Notes: a model not told the origin generated them from the sequence alone. Shown: positions 40,692 through 48,858, counted from the first letter of the stretch. The stretch is DNA of 64,000 nt from Gottschalkiaceae bacterium SANA (GCA_036323355.1 AP028876.1:682001-746000), one strand, 5' to 3'. Numbers and translations: made by a program.

Positions 40692-41318
40692 ATGATAAAT
40701 AAAGTGATCGAAGTATTGTCGATGAATAATCCGGAATTGGTGAAATCGACTGTGGAAGAAGCCTTGGAAGCCGGTTTTACAGCCAATCAAATCATTAATG
40801 AGGGCTTGGTTGTTGGTATGAATGGAATCGGGAAACGGTTTCGAGAAGGAGAAATCTTTGTTCCCGAGGTATTGGTATCGGCAATGGGCATGCAAATGGC
40901 TTTGGAGCGATTAAAACCCTTATTGAAAGAGGGAGAGAATCAGGCGAAAGGTAAGGTCATTTTCGCTACTGTTCAAGGGGACATTCATGATATCGGAAAG
41001 AATCTGTGCTGTATTATGCTAGAAGGCGCGGGATATGATGTGATTGATTTAGGCACAGATGTCAGCAAGGAAGTGATTGCAAATGCGATTCAAGAGCATA
41101 ACCCTGATGTTGTTGGCTTGTCAGCTCTTTTGACAACTACGATGACTGAGATGCCAGTGATCGAATCTTATCTGCAAGAAGTTGGGGTGAGAGAGAATAT
41201 CAAATTGGTTTATGGGGGAGCACCGCTTACAAGCAAGTGGGCGGAAGAACATGGCGCAGATGGCTATAGCGAAGATGCGGCAGAGTGTGTTGATCTAGTC
41301 GCAAAATTCGTTTCATAA
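40692..41318 (+). CDS. Corrinoid (cobalamin-binding) methyl carrier protein
   Basis: The 208-residue protein has the two-domain build of methyltransferase corrinoid proteins (MtaC/MtbC/MttC type). A four-helix cap domain (about 1-85) includes EGLVVGMNGIGKRFREGEIFVPEVL. The B12-binding Rossmann domain (about 88-208) has the lower-ligand motif D97-x-H99-x-x-G102 in GDIHDIGKN, and then GLSALLTTTMTEM and YGGAPLTSKWAEEHGADGYSEDA. It would accept a methyl group from the UroD-type enzyme and pass it on, perhaps to tetrahydrofolate. Reactivation would need the RACE protein at 30555. AGGAGG precedes the start and a terminator follows. No second-step THF methyltransferase gene is in the window. Confidence 0.95.
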   Translation: MINKVIEVLSMNNPELVKSTVEEALEAGFTANQIINEGLVVGMNGIGKRFREGEIFVPEVLVSAMGMQMALERLKPLLKEGENQAKGKVIFATVQGDIHDIGKNLCCIMLEGAGYDVIDLGTDVSKEVIANAIQEHNPDVVGLSALLTTTMTEMPVIESYLQEVGVRENIKLVYGGAPLTSKWAEEHGADGYSEDAAECVDLVAKFVS

Positions 41319-41340
41319 GAAAATGAAAAATAAATGAAAG

Positions 41341-41369
41341 AGACGATGTGAAAGCATCGTTTTTTTTAT
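41341..41369 (+). terminator. Terminator after the corrinoid protein gene
   Basis: ACGATG and CATCGT pair around TGAAAG and are followed by a long T-run. Confidence 0.85.
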
Positions 41370-41387
41370 TTAAAATGTAATGTATTT

Positions 41388-41416
41388 TTGACATTTTGTA
41401 TAAAATAGAATACACT
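41388..41416 (+). promoter_or_regulatory. Promoter of the membrane protein-XRE pair
   Basis: TTGACA (41388-41393) and TACACT (41411-41416) are 17 bases apart. Confidence 0.7.
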
Positions 41417-41434
41417 TCAAGTGAGGTGAAGAGT

Positions 41435-41872
41435 ATGAGTAAACAGATGAAACAAGCCTTTATTCGAATGATTCTATGGTCTCTAGTCTTTGTGTTTTTT
41501 CTTGCGATTTTTTTATCGGGAGATACCCTGACCACCTGGGGCGATAACACGAGAAAAACAATTATGCTAGCTGTTCTATTTCTTGCGGGATTTGGAGGCG
41601 ATGCTGTTTTGAATATTGTCTACCGGAAGAAGAATGGAGAAATTATTAAAGATGAACGGGACGATGCGATCGAAAAGCGCGCCGTATCAGCAGGGTTTAT
41701 TGTTACTTTGATCTACGTGTTTCTTCTTGCGATTACCTTATACACAAAAAATGAAAGCAGTGGATTTGTTCCTGTTGCTTGGTTATGGTTTTTGGCTTAC
41801 AGCTTGATCTGCGTGGCCAACATATCAGTCACAGCGTTTTCCGTATTTTTTTATCGGAAAGGTGGATTGTAA
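41435..41872 (+). CDS. Four-helix membrane protein paired with XRE regulator
   Basis: The 145-residue protein has about four membrane helices (near residues 10-30, 40-60, 85-105 and 115-140) and a charged cytoplasmic loop NGEIIKDERDDAIEKRA between helices 2 and 3. That acidic-basic loop and the gene order, membrane protein then small XRE regulator with overlapping codons (TAATG), fit a widespread pair of unknown function in Firmicutes, with DUF2178-like features. The start at 41435 has GAGGTGAAG in front. No catalytic motif is seen. Confidence 0.75.
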   Translation: MSKQMKQAFIRMILWSLVFVFFLAIFLSGDTLTTWGDNTRKTIMLAVLFLAGFGGDAVLNIVYRKKNGEIIKDERDDAIEKRAVSAGFIVTLIYVFLLAITLYTKNESSGFVPVAWLWFLAYSLICVANISVTAFSVFFYRKGGL

Positions 41873-42102
41873 TGCCAGAAAAGCTGCAGAATCAAATACG
41901 TCAAATTCGACGTGGACAGACAAATTTGACGCAAGCGCAACTAGCTGAACGGGTTGGATGCACCCGCCAAACCATTGTGGCTTTGGAGCAGGAACGCTAT
42001 AATCCCTCCTTGATTTTGGCAATGAAGATTGCTGGGGTTTTGCACGTTACGCTTGAAAAACTATTCGTTTTGTCAGAAGAAGACAGTTTCCCTTCTAAGT
42101 GA
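41872..42102 (+). CDS. Small XRE-family transcriptional regulator
   Basis: The 76-residue protein is almost entirely one HTH_3 (Cro/C1-type) domain: LTQAQLAERVGCTRQTIVALEQERYNPSLILAMKIAGVLHVTLEKLF. It belongs to the short YozG/YgzD-like regulators, often encoded beside a membrane protein, as here. The start codon overlaps the stop of that gene by one base. It probably controls its own two-gene operon from the promoter at 41388-41416. Confidence 0.9.
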   Translation: MPEKLQNQIRQIRRGQTNLTQAQLAERVGCTRQTIVALEQERYNPSLILAMKIAGVLHVTLEKLFVLSEEDSFPSK

Positions 42103-42192
42103 TGATTTTTTGAGGTTTGAAAAGTATGAATCAACTGCTGTGGGAGAATAGAAAATTGAAAGCGAAAAGTTGTAAAAAAATGGATATAAGGT

Positions 42193-42221
42193 TTGAAAAT
42201 TTATGGAATTTCCTATAAAAT
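42193..42221 (+). promoter_or_regulatory. Promoter of the HD-GYP gene
   Basis: TTGAAA (42193-42198) and TAAAAT (42216-42221) are 17 bases apart. A hairpin, AATCCTCTGTCA with TGACAGGGGATT, lies between it and the start codon and could act as a leader attenuator. Confidence 0.55.
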
Positions 42222-42289
42222 AGGAATGAAAATTAAGGAATTAGAGAAATCCTCTGTCATTGACAGGGGATTTTATTATGGGAGGGGTT

Positions 42290-43849
42290 ATGGCTCTAAA
42301 AAAATCAAAATCACTACGCTCAACGATTAGCTGGTTTATTATTCCCAAGGTAATAGGGGGTGTTGCCCTATCTTTTCTGATTGTTTTGGGCATTTTTCAT
42401 ATTCAAATGGTAACATATGTAGATCGATTTGTAAGTGCCAGAAACAATAACATAGAAGAGTTTATGGAACAGTATGAAGAAACATTGGCTAATTATGCGC
42501 GGATTCACGGGCATTGGACAGATCTCATTGATCACATTGATCAGGAAGATTTTGAGTGGATTCAAGAAAATGCATCACAAAACTTATTGCAAGAAACCAA
42601 TTATGATATTGACCTCGTTTACATAAAAGACAGTTCGACTGGCTTTGAATCTGCCCTAGGTGCATCAGTGGAAGGGGTAAGGTATTTGCGTAGTCAAGTA
42701 GCTCACAATGTGGGGAAGCAAGAGTTTGAAGCGGGAATTATCAAAATTGACGAAGAGCCATATCTGATCAATGGAACCTATTTGTCCGACAATGATGGTT
42801 TGATCAATCGAGGGTTTTATGTGGTTGGTCGAAAAATAGATGATGTGTTTTGGGAGAAACTACATAAGTCCATGAATTTGGAATTGGTTCAATCGATTTG
42901 GCTTGAAGAGGATGAGATCGCTATTTTGTATCCAAGTTTTTTCTGTGACACCGCTCAATTTTGTGTTCCTCTGAATCACTCGACGACCATGCCGCCTATT
43001 TTTTTACATTTGGAATATAAGTTGGATTATCTATACACCTTTCTATATGATGGACAGGTTGGCGTGTTAATCTTGATAGTATTTGGAATTTGCTTGATTA
43101 TTCTTTTGGTTTTCCGCGCACTCAAGGACTTTGTTGCCAAGTTGAGTGTTATGCAGCGAGTGTTGCACCGTGTTCGGAATGGTTTTTTTGGAGAGCAAAT
43201 GGAGCCAATGCAGATTGAAGAAATGGATGAACTGATTGATGCCTTTAATCAAATGTCGACGGGGCTTGATTTATATCAAAAGCAGGTGAGTCAAGATCAA
43301 GTGGATATGGTCCATTTGATGGTTAAGGCGGTAGACATCAACGATCATTATACCAAGGGTCATTCTGAGCGAGTGGCGATTCAAGCCAGACAATTAGCGG
43401 TAATGGTTGGCTATGAGCATCCGAATGATATAGAGATTGCTGGATTGCTTCATGATGTAGGCAAAATTTCAATTCCAACTCAGATATTGAATAAACCAGG
43501 TAGACTTACGGAAGAAGAATATGAAATTATTAAAACTCATCCAGAAAGGGGATATGAGTTATTGTTTCAATCGGAGGTTTTTCGTGTGGTTCGAGGGGCT
43601 GTAAGGGATCATCATGAACGCTTTGATGGCAAGGGGTATCCTAGAGGCCTAAAAGGTGACGAGATTGCTATGGAAGCAAGAATTGTCTCGATTTGTGATG
43701 TGTATGATGCACTAACATCAGATCGTCCATATCGAAAAGCAATGAGTCATAAAGAAGCCATAGAAGTTATCAATAAGGAGAGAGGTAAGGCCTTTTCTCA
43801 AGATCTAGTGGATCTTTTTCTTTTGATTTTTGAGAATGAGAAGACATAA
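42290..43849 (+). CDS. CHASE4-HAMP-HD-GYP sensor phosphodiesterase
   Basis: The 519-residue membrane protein has an N-terminal helix (about 20-40), an extracellular CHASE4-like sensor (about 50-250, with NYARIHGHWTDLIDHI), a second helix (about 265-285), a HAMP-like linker, and a C-terminal HD-GYP domain (about 340-515). The HD-GYP domain has the HD pair in AGLLHDVGKISIP, then HHERFDGKGYPRGLKGDEI, the full HHExxDGxGYP metal signature, so cyclic-di-GMP hydrolysis is likely. It probably links an outside signal to c-di-GMP breakdown. The start is uncertain: ATG at 42278 or 42290 could be used, and the second follows GGGAGGGG. Confidence 0.9.
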   Translation: MALKKSKSLRSTISWFIIPKVIGGVALSFLIVLGIFHIQMVTYVDRFVSARNNNIEEFMEQYEETLANYARIHGHWTDLIDHIDQEDFEWIQENASQNLLQETNYDIDLVYIKDSSTGFESALGASVEGVRYLRSQVAHNVGKQEFEAGIIKIDEEPYLINGTYLSDNDGLINRGFYVVGRKIDDVFWEKLHKSMNLELVQSIWLEEDEIAILYPSFFCDTAQFCVPLNHSTTMPPIFLHLEYKLDYLYTFLYDGQVGVLILIVFGICLIILLVFRALKDFVAKLSVMQRVLHRVRNGFFGEQMEPMQIEEMDELIDAFNQMSTGLDLYQKQVSQDQVDMVHLMVKAVDINDHYTKGHSERVAIQARQLAVMVGYEHPNDIEIAGLLHDVGKISIPTQILNKPGRLTEEEYEIIKTHPERGYELLFQSEVFRVVRGAVRDHHERFDGKGYPRGLKGDEIAMEARIVSICDVYDALTSDRPYRKAMSHKEAIEVINKERGKAFSQDLVDLFLLIFENEKT

Positions 43850-43863
43850 CTCGTCTAATAATA

Positions 43864-43898
43864 GAGAAGGAGCAAACCGGAAGGTTTGCTCCTTTATT
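43864..43898. terminator. Bidirectional terminator between HD-GYP and ArsC-like genes
   Basis: AAGGAGCAAACC and GGTTTGCTCCTT form a perfect 12-pair stem around GGAA between two convergent genes. Confidence 0.88.
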
Positions 43899-43901
43899 TG
43901 A

Positions 43902-44306
43902 TTATAATAGAGTTTGAGATTTGGCGCGTGCAATCAAATCCAGCACTTTTTCCTTAATGAGATCTCGTGTTGCACGAAAGTCTTCAATGGGTCCGCCAGA
44001 CGGATCGTCTAATCCCCAGTCTTCCATCAAACGATTCGGTACAAAGGGACAAGTCACGTTACAGCCCATGGTAATCAAGATATCCAGTTCAGAAGGGATT
44101 TCAGAAAGCAATTTGGGGTGATGATTGTTCATAGAGACACCCGCTTCTTCCATCACAGCGACAGCTAATGGTTTTACTTCCGGATAGTTTTCCGTACCAG
44201 CGGAATAAACGTCAAAATATTCACTTCCTAATTCCTTGGCCCAGCCTTCAGCCATCTGTGAGCGACAAGAATTGTGGACACAAACAAAAGCTACTTTTAG
44301 TTTCAT
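43902..44306 (-). CDS. ArsC-like arsenate reductase (low-molecular-weight phosphatase fold)
   Basis: The 134-residue protein has the LMW protein tyrosine phosphatase fold used by thioredoxin-coupled arsenate reductases. The P-loop is C9-VHNSC-R15 in FVCVHNSCRSQMAEGW. A second cysteine pair, C82 and C86, lies in ITMGCNVTCPFVP, and WGLDDPSGGP carries the general-acid Asp. In classical ArsC the two later Cys residues are seven apart; here they are four apart, as in a related branch. The probable role is reduction of arsenate to arsenite, but no ars operon partner is adjacent. AGGAGGAG precedes the start on the minus strand. Confidence 0.85.
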   Translation of the reverse strand: MKLKVAFVCVHNSCRSQMAEGWAKELGSEYFDVYSAGTENYPEVKPLAVAVMEEAGVSMNNHHPKLLSEIPSELDILITMGCNVTCPFVPNRLMEDWGLDDPSGGPIEDFRATRDLIKEKVLDLIARAKSQTLL

Positions 44307-44379
44307 ATTCTCCTCCTATATTCAAGGTGAATTTCATTATATCAAGACTGCCAATAAGTTTCGCCCGATTTACAAGAAC

Positions 44380-45276
44380 TTAACATTGCCATGGGATGAA
44401 TCCGTAGGTTTTCATGATGGACAGAGGAAATTCCATGCGAACCGTCATATTGGGATCAACGATTTGGCAGATTCGAAGATTGCCCGCAAGGCTCAATAGC
44501 ATGCCTGCATTCTCAGCAGTTAATTCTGTGTGATTCATCAAAAACTCATGCATGTGGTCTGTAGCAAGCTGTGCGGCCTCGTCCAGGGTCGGTGCAGAAA
44601 CGATATTCATCCATTGCGTTTCGGCTTGCAGCATGGGTTGTGTGATGGTGTGGTCCTTTCGCACGGTTACCCGAACCGTTACGCGTCCGGGAACTTCAAG
44701 GCCGCAGATTACAACTTCTCCATCCCCCATGACCGCATGAAGATCGCCCATGGCAAGGAGTCCGCCTTCTACGAAGACGGGAAGAAAAAGGGTTGTTCCT
44801 TTTTTGATTTCTTTGCAGTCCATATTGCCGCCGTGGGTATCGGGGGTAACTGCGGGAATTGATTCATTGGCCGGTGCTGTTCCGATGACACCAATCATGG
44901 GATCAATGGGCAAGTGGAGTTTTTCGTCAAAGAGTGCAAGGCCATTTTCGATAGGGATTCGTTTGACAAATTCTTGAGTAAAGCGGTCACCAAGAACCCC
45001 CTTGTTTGGACCACTTCTCATTAGTCCTTCTTTGGCGACTTCAATATCTAAGATCTCCACTTGCAGGCTATCGCCTGGCATGGCATCTTCGATAAATAAG
45101 GGTCCAGTAGCGGGATTTCCGCCTTCTTTTGGTAAGGGGAGTGTACACCCTGGAGCGGCATTTCCATAGCAGTCTAAGGTATCGAAAGCAACGGTGTCGC
45201 CGGATTTTGCAGTGGCGACAGGTGTATTGTCTTTAGAAAAGTCAAATAGAGTTGGTGTTACAGGAATTTGAAGCAT
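44380..45276 (-). CDS. Acetamidase/formamidase family protein
   Basis: The 298-residue cytoplasmic enzyme matches the FmdA/AmdA family, which hydrolyses formamide or acetamide to ammonia and the acid. Conserved parts are AKSGDTVAFDTLDCYGNA, GPLFIEDAMPGDSLQVEILDI, IGVIGTAPA, TPDTHGGNMDCKEIKKGTTLFLPVFVEGGLLAMGDLHAVMGDGEV and the C-terminal helix region. Metal ligands are probably in the THGGNMD and GDLHAVMGDGE blocks. The ribosome-binding site GAGGTG lies before the ATG. It is a single gene, convergent with nothing, and the nearest plus-strand gene is divergent. Confidence 0.92.
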   Translation of the reverse strand: MLQIPVTPTLFDFSKDNTPVATAKSGDTVAFDTLDCYGNAAPGCTLPLPKEGGNPATGPLFIEDAMPGDSLQVEILDIEVAKEGLMRSGPNKGVLGDRFTQEFVKRIPIENGLALFDEKLHLPIDPMIGVIGTAPANESIPAVTPDTHGGNMDCKEIKKGTTLFLPVFVEGGLLAMGDLHAVMGDGEVVICGLEVPGRVTVRVTVRKDHTITQPMLQAETQWMNIVSAPTLDEAAQLATDHMHEFLMNHTELTAENAGMLLSLAGNLRICQIVDPNMTVRMEFPLSIMKTYGFIPWQC

Positions 45277-45398
45277 GGGTCACCTCTTTTTCCTTTAAGT
45301 ATATCAAAGATTAAATCAATCTTAAATGATTAGGTTAGCACTTGTCAGAGAAGAGTCGTTTGGATAAACTGAGAGTCGGCTATTAAGGGGGAATTGGT

Positions 45399-46142
45399 AT
45401 GTTAAGGATGTTATTTTGGGGAAATGAGAATATTGGCAAGCCTTTTCAGATGTTTGGGAATCAGCATTTGATTGCACTTTTTTTGGTGTGTATGGGAATC
45501 GGTTGGGTCTATCGGGAACGAGAATGGATGAAGAAGCATGAGAAATCTGCTGCACGGATTCTGGCTTTGCTTTTACTTTTACAACAAGGATTGCTTTATC
45601 TTTGGTATATCACATCAGGTGCATTTTCATGGGCTGAGTCATTGCCTTTGTATCCATGTCGATTATCCATTTTAGTGACAATTTTGATGTTGTTAAAGGA
45701 TAGTGATAAGATCTATCAGATTGTATTCTATTGGGCAAGTGCCGGCGCAACGGTTGCCTTGCTTTCGCCAGACACATCGGGTTTTGGCTTTCCGCATTTT
45801 ATGTTCATCCAATACTTTATTGGGCATGGCGGGCTTTTGATGGCAATTGGGTTTATGGCTTGGGTGCGCGGACACCGTATTTTGAAAGACGGAATCCATG
45901 CAGTTTATAAATGGTCTTTGGCTTACGTTGTATTCGTTTTGCCGGTGAATTGGCTTACAGGCGGGAATTATGGGTATTTGAGTCGTCCAATTGCGGGAAA
46001 TATTTTAGAAATTTTTCCAAAGACGCCTTTTCTCTATTTACTCTTTTTGGTGGGCGCAATGTTTTTGTTATTTGGATTGATTCATATTGGAATTCTTAGA
46101 AGAAGAGAGTTGATTTGGATCAAAGATGAAAAAATGTCTTGA
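45399..46142 (+). CDS. YwaF-like (TIGR02206) integral membrane protein
   Basis: The 247-residue protein has six to seven predicted membrane helices. FGNQHLIALFLVCMGIGW, LPLYPCRLSILVTILMLL, GFGFPHFMFIQYFIGHGGLLMAIGF and VFVLPVNWLTGGNYGYLSRP are typical of the TIGR02206/YwaF family. The conserved H in IGHGG and the NYGYL motif are retained. The function of the family is not known. It has an AGGGGG site before the ATG and is followed by the promoter of the MarR gene, which starts inside its last codons. Confidence 0.85.
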   Translation: MLRMLFWGNENIGKPFQMFGNQHLIALFLVCMGIGWVYREREWMKKHEKSAARILALLLLLQQGLLYLWYITSGAFSWAESLPLYPCRLSILVTILMLLKDSDKIYQIVFYWASAGATVALLSPDTSGFGFPHFMFIQYFIGHGGLLMAIGFMAWVRGHRILKDGIHAVYKWSLAYVVFVLPVNWLTGGNYGYLSRPIAGNILEIFPKTPFLYLLFLVGAMFLLFGLIHIGILRRRELIWIKDEKMS

Positions 46143-46167
46143 CATTACTTTGATATCCAAGTAAAAT
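46139..46167 (+). promoter_or_regulatory. Promoter of the MarR gene
   Basis: TTGACA (46139-46144) and TAAAAT (46162-46167) are 17 bases apart. The spacer contains the MarR operator, so binding would block RNA polymerase. Confidence 0.8.
46146..46163. promoter_or_regulatory. MarR operator, copy 1
   Basis: TACTTTGATATCCAAGTA is an 18-base near-perfect palindrome with one mismatched pair, between the -35 and -10 boxes of the MarR gene. A close copy lies before the flavin-ferredoxin gene at 46613-46630. Confidence 0.82.
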
Positions 46168-46173
46168 AAGATC

Positions 46174-46599
46174 ATGAAAACAGATGCTACGATTCATTAT
46201 ATGAGTCGAATACGAGAAAAAGTAAATGAAAAGATTCAGGCTGAGCTGGAGAAAGCCGGTGCATTTGGATTGGTTCCATCCCACGGAGATTTGTTGGTGG
46301 CTTTGTATGAAAAGGAGCCTATGACGATGACCGAACTGGCAGATCGCATTCATCGTGATCGCTCAACGGTTACGACTTTGGTTAATAAGTTGAAGCGGTT
46401 GGGCTATGTAGAGGTTCAAAAGAATCCTGCGGACGCGCGATCGAATTGTGTCTATGTAACTGGGAAGGGCCGATCTTTGCATCCGATCTTTGTTGAAATT
46501 TCAGAAGCCATGTATGAACAGGAATATCAAGGAATCAGTGAAGAAGAACGAAAAAACTTTGCAAAATTACTGGAAAGGGTGTATGCCAATTTCCAGTAA
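46174..46599 (+). CDS. MarR-family transcriptional regulator
   Basis: The 141-residue dimeric regulator has a winged helix with MTMTELADRIHRDRSTVTTLVNKLKRLGYVEVQKNPADARSNCVYVTGKG, a classical MarR recognition helix and wing. The N- and C-terminal helices form the dimer interface. Its likely operators are the two 18-base palindromes at 46146-46163 (own promoter) and 46613-46630 (next gene). It would therefore repress both itself and the FMN-ferredoxin fusion, and release on a small ligand or redox signal. The ligand is unknown. Confidence 0.92.
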   Translation: MKTDATIHYMSRIREKVNEKIQAELEKAGAFGLVPSHGDLLVALYEKEPMTMTELADRIHRDRSTVTTLVNKLKRLGYVEVQKNPADARSNCVYVTGKGRSLHPIFVEISEAMYEQEYQGISEEERKNFAKLLERVYANFQ

Positions 46600-46612
46600 T
46601 TTTTTACACAAA

Positions 46613-46630
46613 TACTTGGACATCCAAATA
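46613..46630. promoter_or_regulatory. MarR operator, copy 2
   Basis: TACTTGGACATCCAAATA matches the operator at 46146-46163 at 14 of 18 positions and keeps the palindrome. It lies just before the ribosome-binding site of the flavin-ferredoxin gene. Confidence 0.8.
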
Positions 46631-46645
46631 AAAAGGAGAATGAAA

Positions 46646-47254
46646 ATGGAAAAAGCATTAAAGTTGTTACGTGGCTTGCGTTCGGTCAGTTTTGCTACAA
46701 TTTCGGAGGGAAAGCCGCAATCAAGGATTATTGATGTAATGTTTATTCGGGAGGACGGCTTATATTTTATGACCTGCAAGTCAAAGCCTTTTTATCGGCA
46801 ATTAAGAGAGTCGCCTCATGTCGCAATTACAGGGATGACGCAAGACTTTGTACAGATTCGATTGACCGGGGAGGTAGAAGTTGTTTCTTCAGAGTTGATT
46901 GATCAAATTTATAGGGAAAATCAAGACTTTGATCAACTATTCCCTCGGAATGATGATCATGCATTTATGGAAGTCTTTCGTGTGTTTCGAGGTAAAGGTG
47001 AGATCTTTGATTTAAGCGGGAAAGAGGTAAAAATGAAACGGCATCGATTTGCATTTGGAGGAGAGAAAGTAAGAAAGTCGGGCTGCGAGATTCAAGAGAA
47101 CTGTATTGGATGTGGTCGTTGTCAAAGTGTTTGTCCCTTTCAAGCAATTCAAGCCGGTTCACCATACGGTATTGATTCTGAACTTTGCGATGAATGCGGT
47201 CGGTGTTTATTATCGTGTCCAGTGGATGCGATAGCCTTGCCAACGGGATTATAG
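46646..47254 (+). CDS. Pyridoxamine 5'-phosphate oxidase-like flavoprotein fused to 2[4Fe-4S] ferredoxin
   Basis: The 202-residue protein joins two modules. Residues 1-140 form a split-barrel FMN-binding domain of the PNPOx-like type (LRSVSFATISEGKPQSRIIDVMFIREDGLYFMTCKSKPFYRQL). Residues about 145-200 form a bacterial ferredoxin with two C-x2-C-x2-C-x3-C clusters, CIGCGRCQSVCP and CDECGRCLLSCP. The fusion should pass electrons between FMN and 4Fe-4S clusters in the cytoplasm. The donor and acceptor are unknown. The ATG at 46646 has AAGGAG eight bases upstream; an ATG at 46640 is too close. The MarR operator in front suggests induction by a stress or a redox-active compound. Confidence 0.9.
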   Translation: MEKALKLLRGLRSVSFATISEGKPQSRIIDVMFIREDGLYFMTCKSKPFYRQLRESPHVAITGMTQDFVQIRLTGEVEVVSSELIDQIYRENQDFDQLFPRNDDHAFMEVFRVFRGKGEIFDLSGKEVKMKRHRFAFGGEKVRKSGCEIQENCIGCGRCQSVCPFQAIQAGSPYGIDSELCDECGRCLLSCPVDAIALPTGL

Positions 47255-47309
47255 GATGGAATAGAAGAAATTGGGTATTGAATAAAAGAGAAGACCTGAG
47301 GAGGACGAT

Positions 47310-47969
47310 ATGGCTTTCATTGTAAGAATGGGACGATTACTTGTTGACAGAAAAGAGTTTTTCATAAAATTGGTTGGCGAGCATATTGCCTTGTCTTTGA
47401 TTGCAATAGCCTGGATCACTGTGATCGGAATTAGTTTGGGAATTTATATCACACGAAATAAAAAAATTGCCAACCTTGTTTTGGCCATGACGAATGTATT
47501 GTACACCATTCCCTCCATTGCTTTATTTGGTTTTCTTGTATCCTTTACAGGAATCGGGAATACAAGTGCTTTAATCGCTTTGACAGCCTATGGGATTTTG
47601 CCGATTATCCGTAACACCTATGTGGGAATTGAGGAGGTTGATCCACAGATTGTGGAAGCAGCCATCGGTATGGGCAGCACGGACCGTCAATTGCTGTGGA
47701 AGGTGCAAATTCCAATTGCCTTGCCGGTGATTCTCGCAGGATTTCGAACCATGGTGGTGATGACGATCGCTCTTGCGGGGATTGCGTCATTTATTGGAGC
47801 GGGTGGATTAGGTGTTGCAATTTGGCGGGGTATCACGACGAATTTCACTGAGATGACCGTTTTGGGAAGTCTCTTGGTTGCTCTTTTGGCCATGGGATCA
47901 GACTTGACTTTGGGACTTGTGGAACGACTCATACGGAAACGTGTCTTGGGCACGGAGAAAGGAGTATAG
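47310..47969 (+). CDS. Glycine betaine/choline-type ABC transporter permease
   Basis: The 219-residue inner-membrane permease has about five helices and the binding-protein-dependent transport signature EEVDPQIVEAAIGMGSTDRQLLWKVQIPIALPVILAGFRT, the loop that docks on the ATPase. It resembles OpuBB/OpuCB/ProW permeases for quaternary amines such as glycine betaine, carnitine or choline. It is the first gene of the operon permease, binding protein, ATPase. AGGAGG precedes the start and the next gene begins two bases after its stop codon. Only one permease gene is present, so it probably works as a homodimer. Confidence 0.92.
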   Translation: MAFIVRMGRLLVDRKEFFIKLVGEHIALSLIAIAWITVIGISLGIYITRNKKIANLVLAMTNVLYTIPSIALFGFLVSFTGIGNTSALIALTAYGILPIIRNTYVGIEEVDPQIVEAAIGMGSTDRQLLWKVQIPIALPVILAGFRTMVVMTIALAGIASFIGAGGLGVAIWRGITTNFTEMTVLGSLLVALLAMGSDLTLGLVERLIRKRVLGTEKGV

Positions 47970-47970
47970 A

Positions 47971-48858
47971 ATGAAACGATTAAGTTTATTGGGATTGATT
48001 ATGCTACTATTGCTTGTTGTTTTGGCAGGATGTCAAACGGAGGAAAAGAAGGTTGTCATTGCCTCAAAGCCCCATAGCGAGCAATATATCTTGGCAGAGA
48101 TGTTAACTCAGTTGATTGAAACCCATACAGATATTACGGTGGAACAGAAACTGGGAATCGGTGGAGGAACAGCAAATATTCAACCAGCCATGCTGGCGGG
48201 CGAGATTGATATTTATCCGGAATATTCCGGAACGGGATGGCTCTTTGTATTAAAACAAGAATTGATCAATGATCCAGATGCGTTATACGAGTCTGTTATG
48301 TCCATGTATCAAAGCGAGTTTAATATTGTTTGGTTGGATCGCTATGGATTTAACAATACTTATGCCTTGGCAGTAGCGGGCTCCATTGCTGACGAGTTTC
48401 AGTTGGAAACGTATTCGGATTTGGTTGACAAGTCACCCATGCTGACCTTTGGTGCAGAGTATGACTTTTATGAGCGGGAAGATGGATATCCAGGCTTGGA
48501 AGCGATTTATGGATTTGATTTTATGGAGAAGAAAGAATTGGATATTGGCCTGAAGTATGAAGCTATTGGTTCAGGAGAGATCGATGTTGTGAATGCCTTT
48601 TCAACGGACGGTCTTCTGAAAGAGTATGGTCTGAAGGTTTTGAAGGATGATCAGAATTTCTTTCCGTCTTATCAGGCGGCGACTCTGATTCGACAGGAAA
48701 CTTTAGATCAATATCCAGAATTGAAAGACGTGTTGAATAAGCTGGCAAATCAGATCAGCGATGATGAGATGATCGAAATGAACTATCAAGTGGAAAAAGA
48801 AAATCTGGATCCAAAAGATGTAGCACGCAAATTCTTGGAGGATAAAGGACTGATTTAA
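47971..48858 (+). CDS. Glycine betaine/choline-type ABC transporter binding lipoprotein
   Basis: The 295-residue lipoprotein has a signal sequence ending in the lipobox VLAGC (about residues 17-21), so it is anchored outside the membrane. The mature part has KKVVIASKPHSEQYILAEMLTQLIE, IGGGTANIQPAMLAGEIDIYPEYSGTGW and RYGFNNTYALAVAGSIADE, all typical of the OpuAC/QAT family for quaternary ammonium compounds. It lies between the permease and the ATPase genes and overlaps the ATPase start by one base (TAATG). The precise ligand is not known. Confidence 0.93.
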   Translation: MKRLSLLGLIMLLLLVVLAGCQTEEKKVVIASKPHSEQYILAEMLTQLIETHTDITVEQKLGIGGGTANIQPAMLAGEIDIYPEYSGTGWLFVLKQELINDPDALYESVMSMYQSEFNIVWLDRYGFNNTYALAVAGSIADEFQLETYSDLVDKSPMLTFGAEYDFYEREDGYPGLEAIYGFDFMEKKELDIGLKYEAIGSGEIDVVNAFSTDGLLKEYGLKVLKDDQNFFPSYQAATLIRQETLDQYPELKDVLNKLANQISDDEMIEMNYQVEKENLDPKDVARKFLEDKGLI

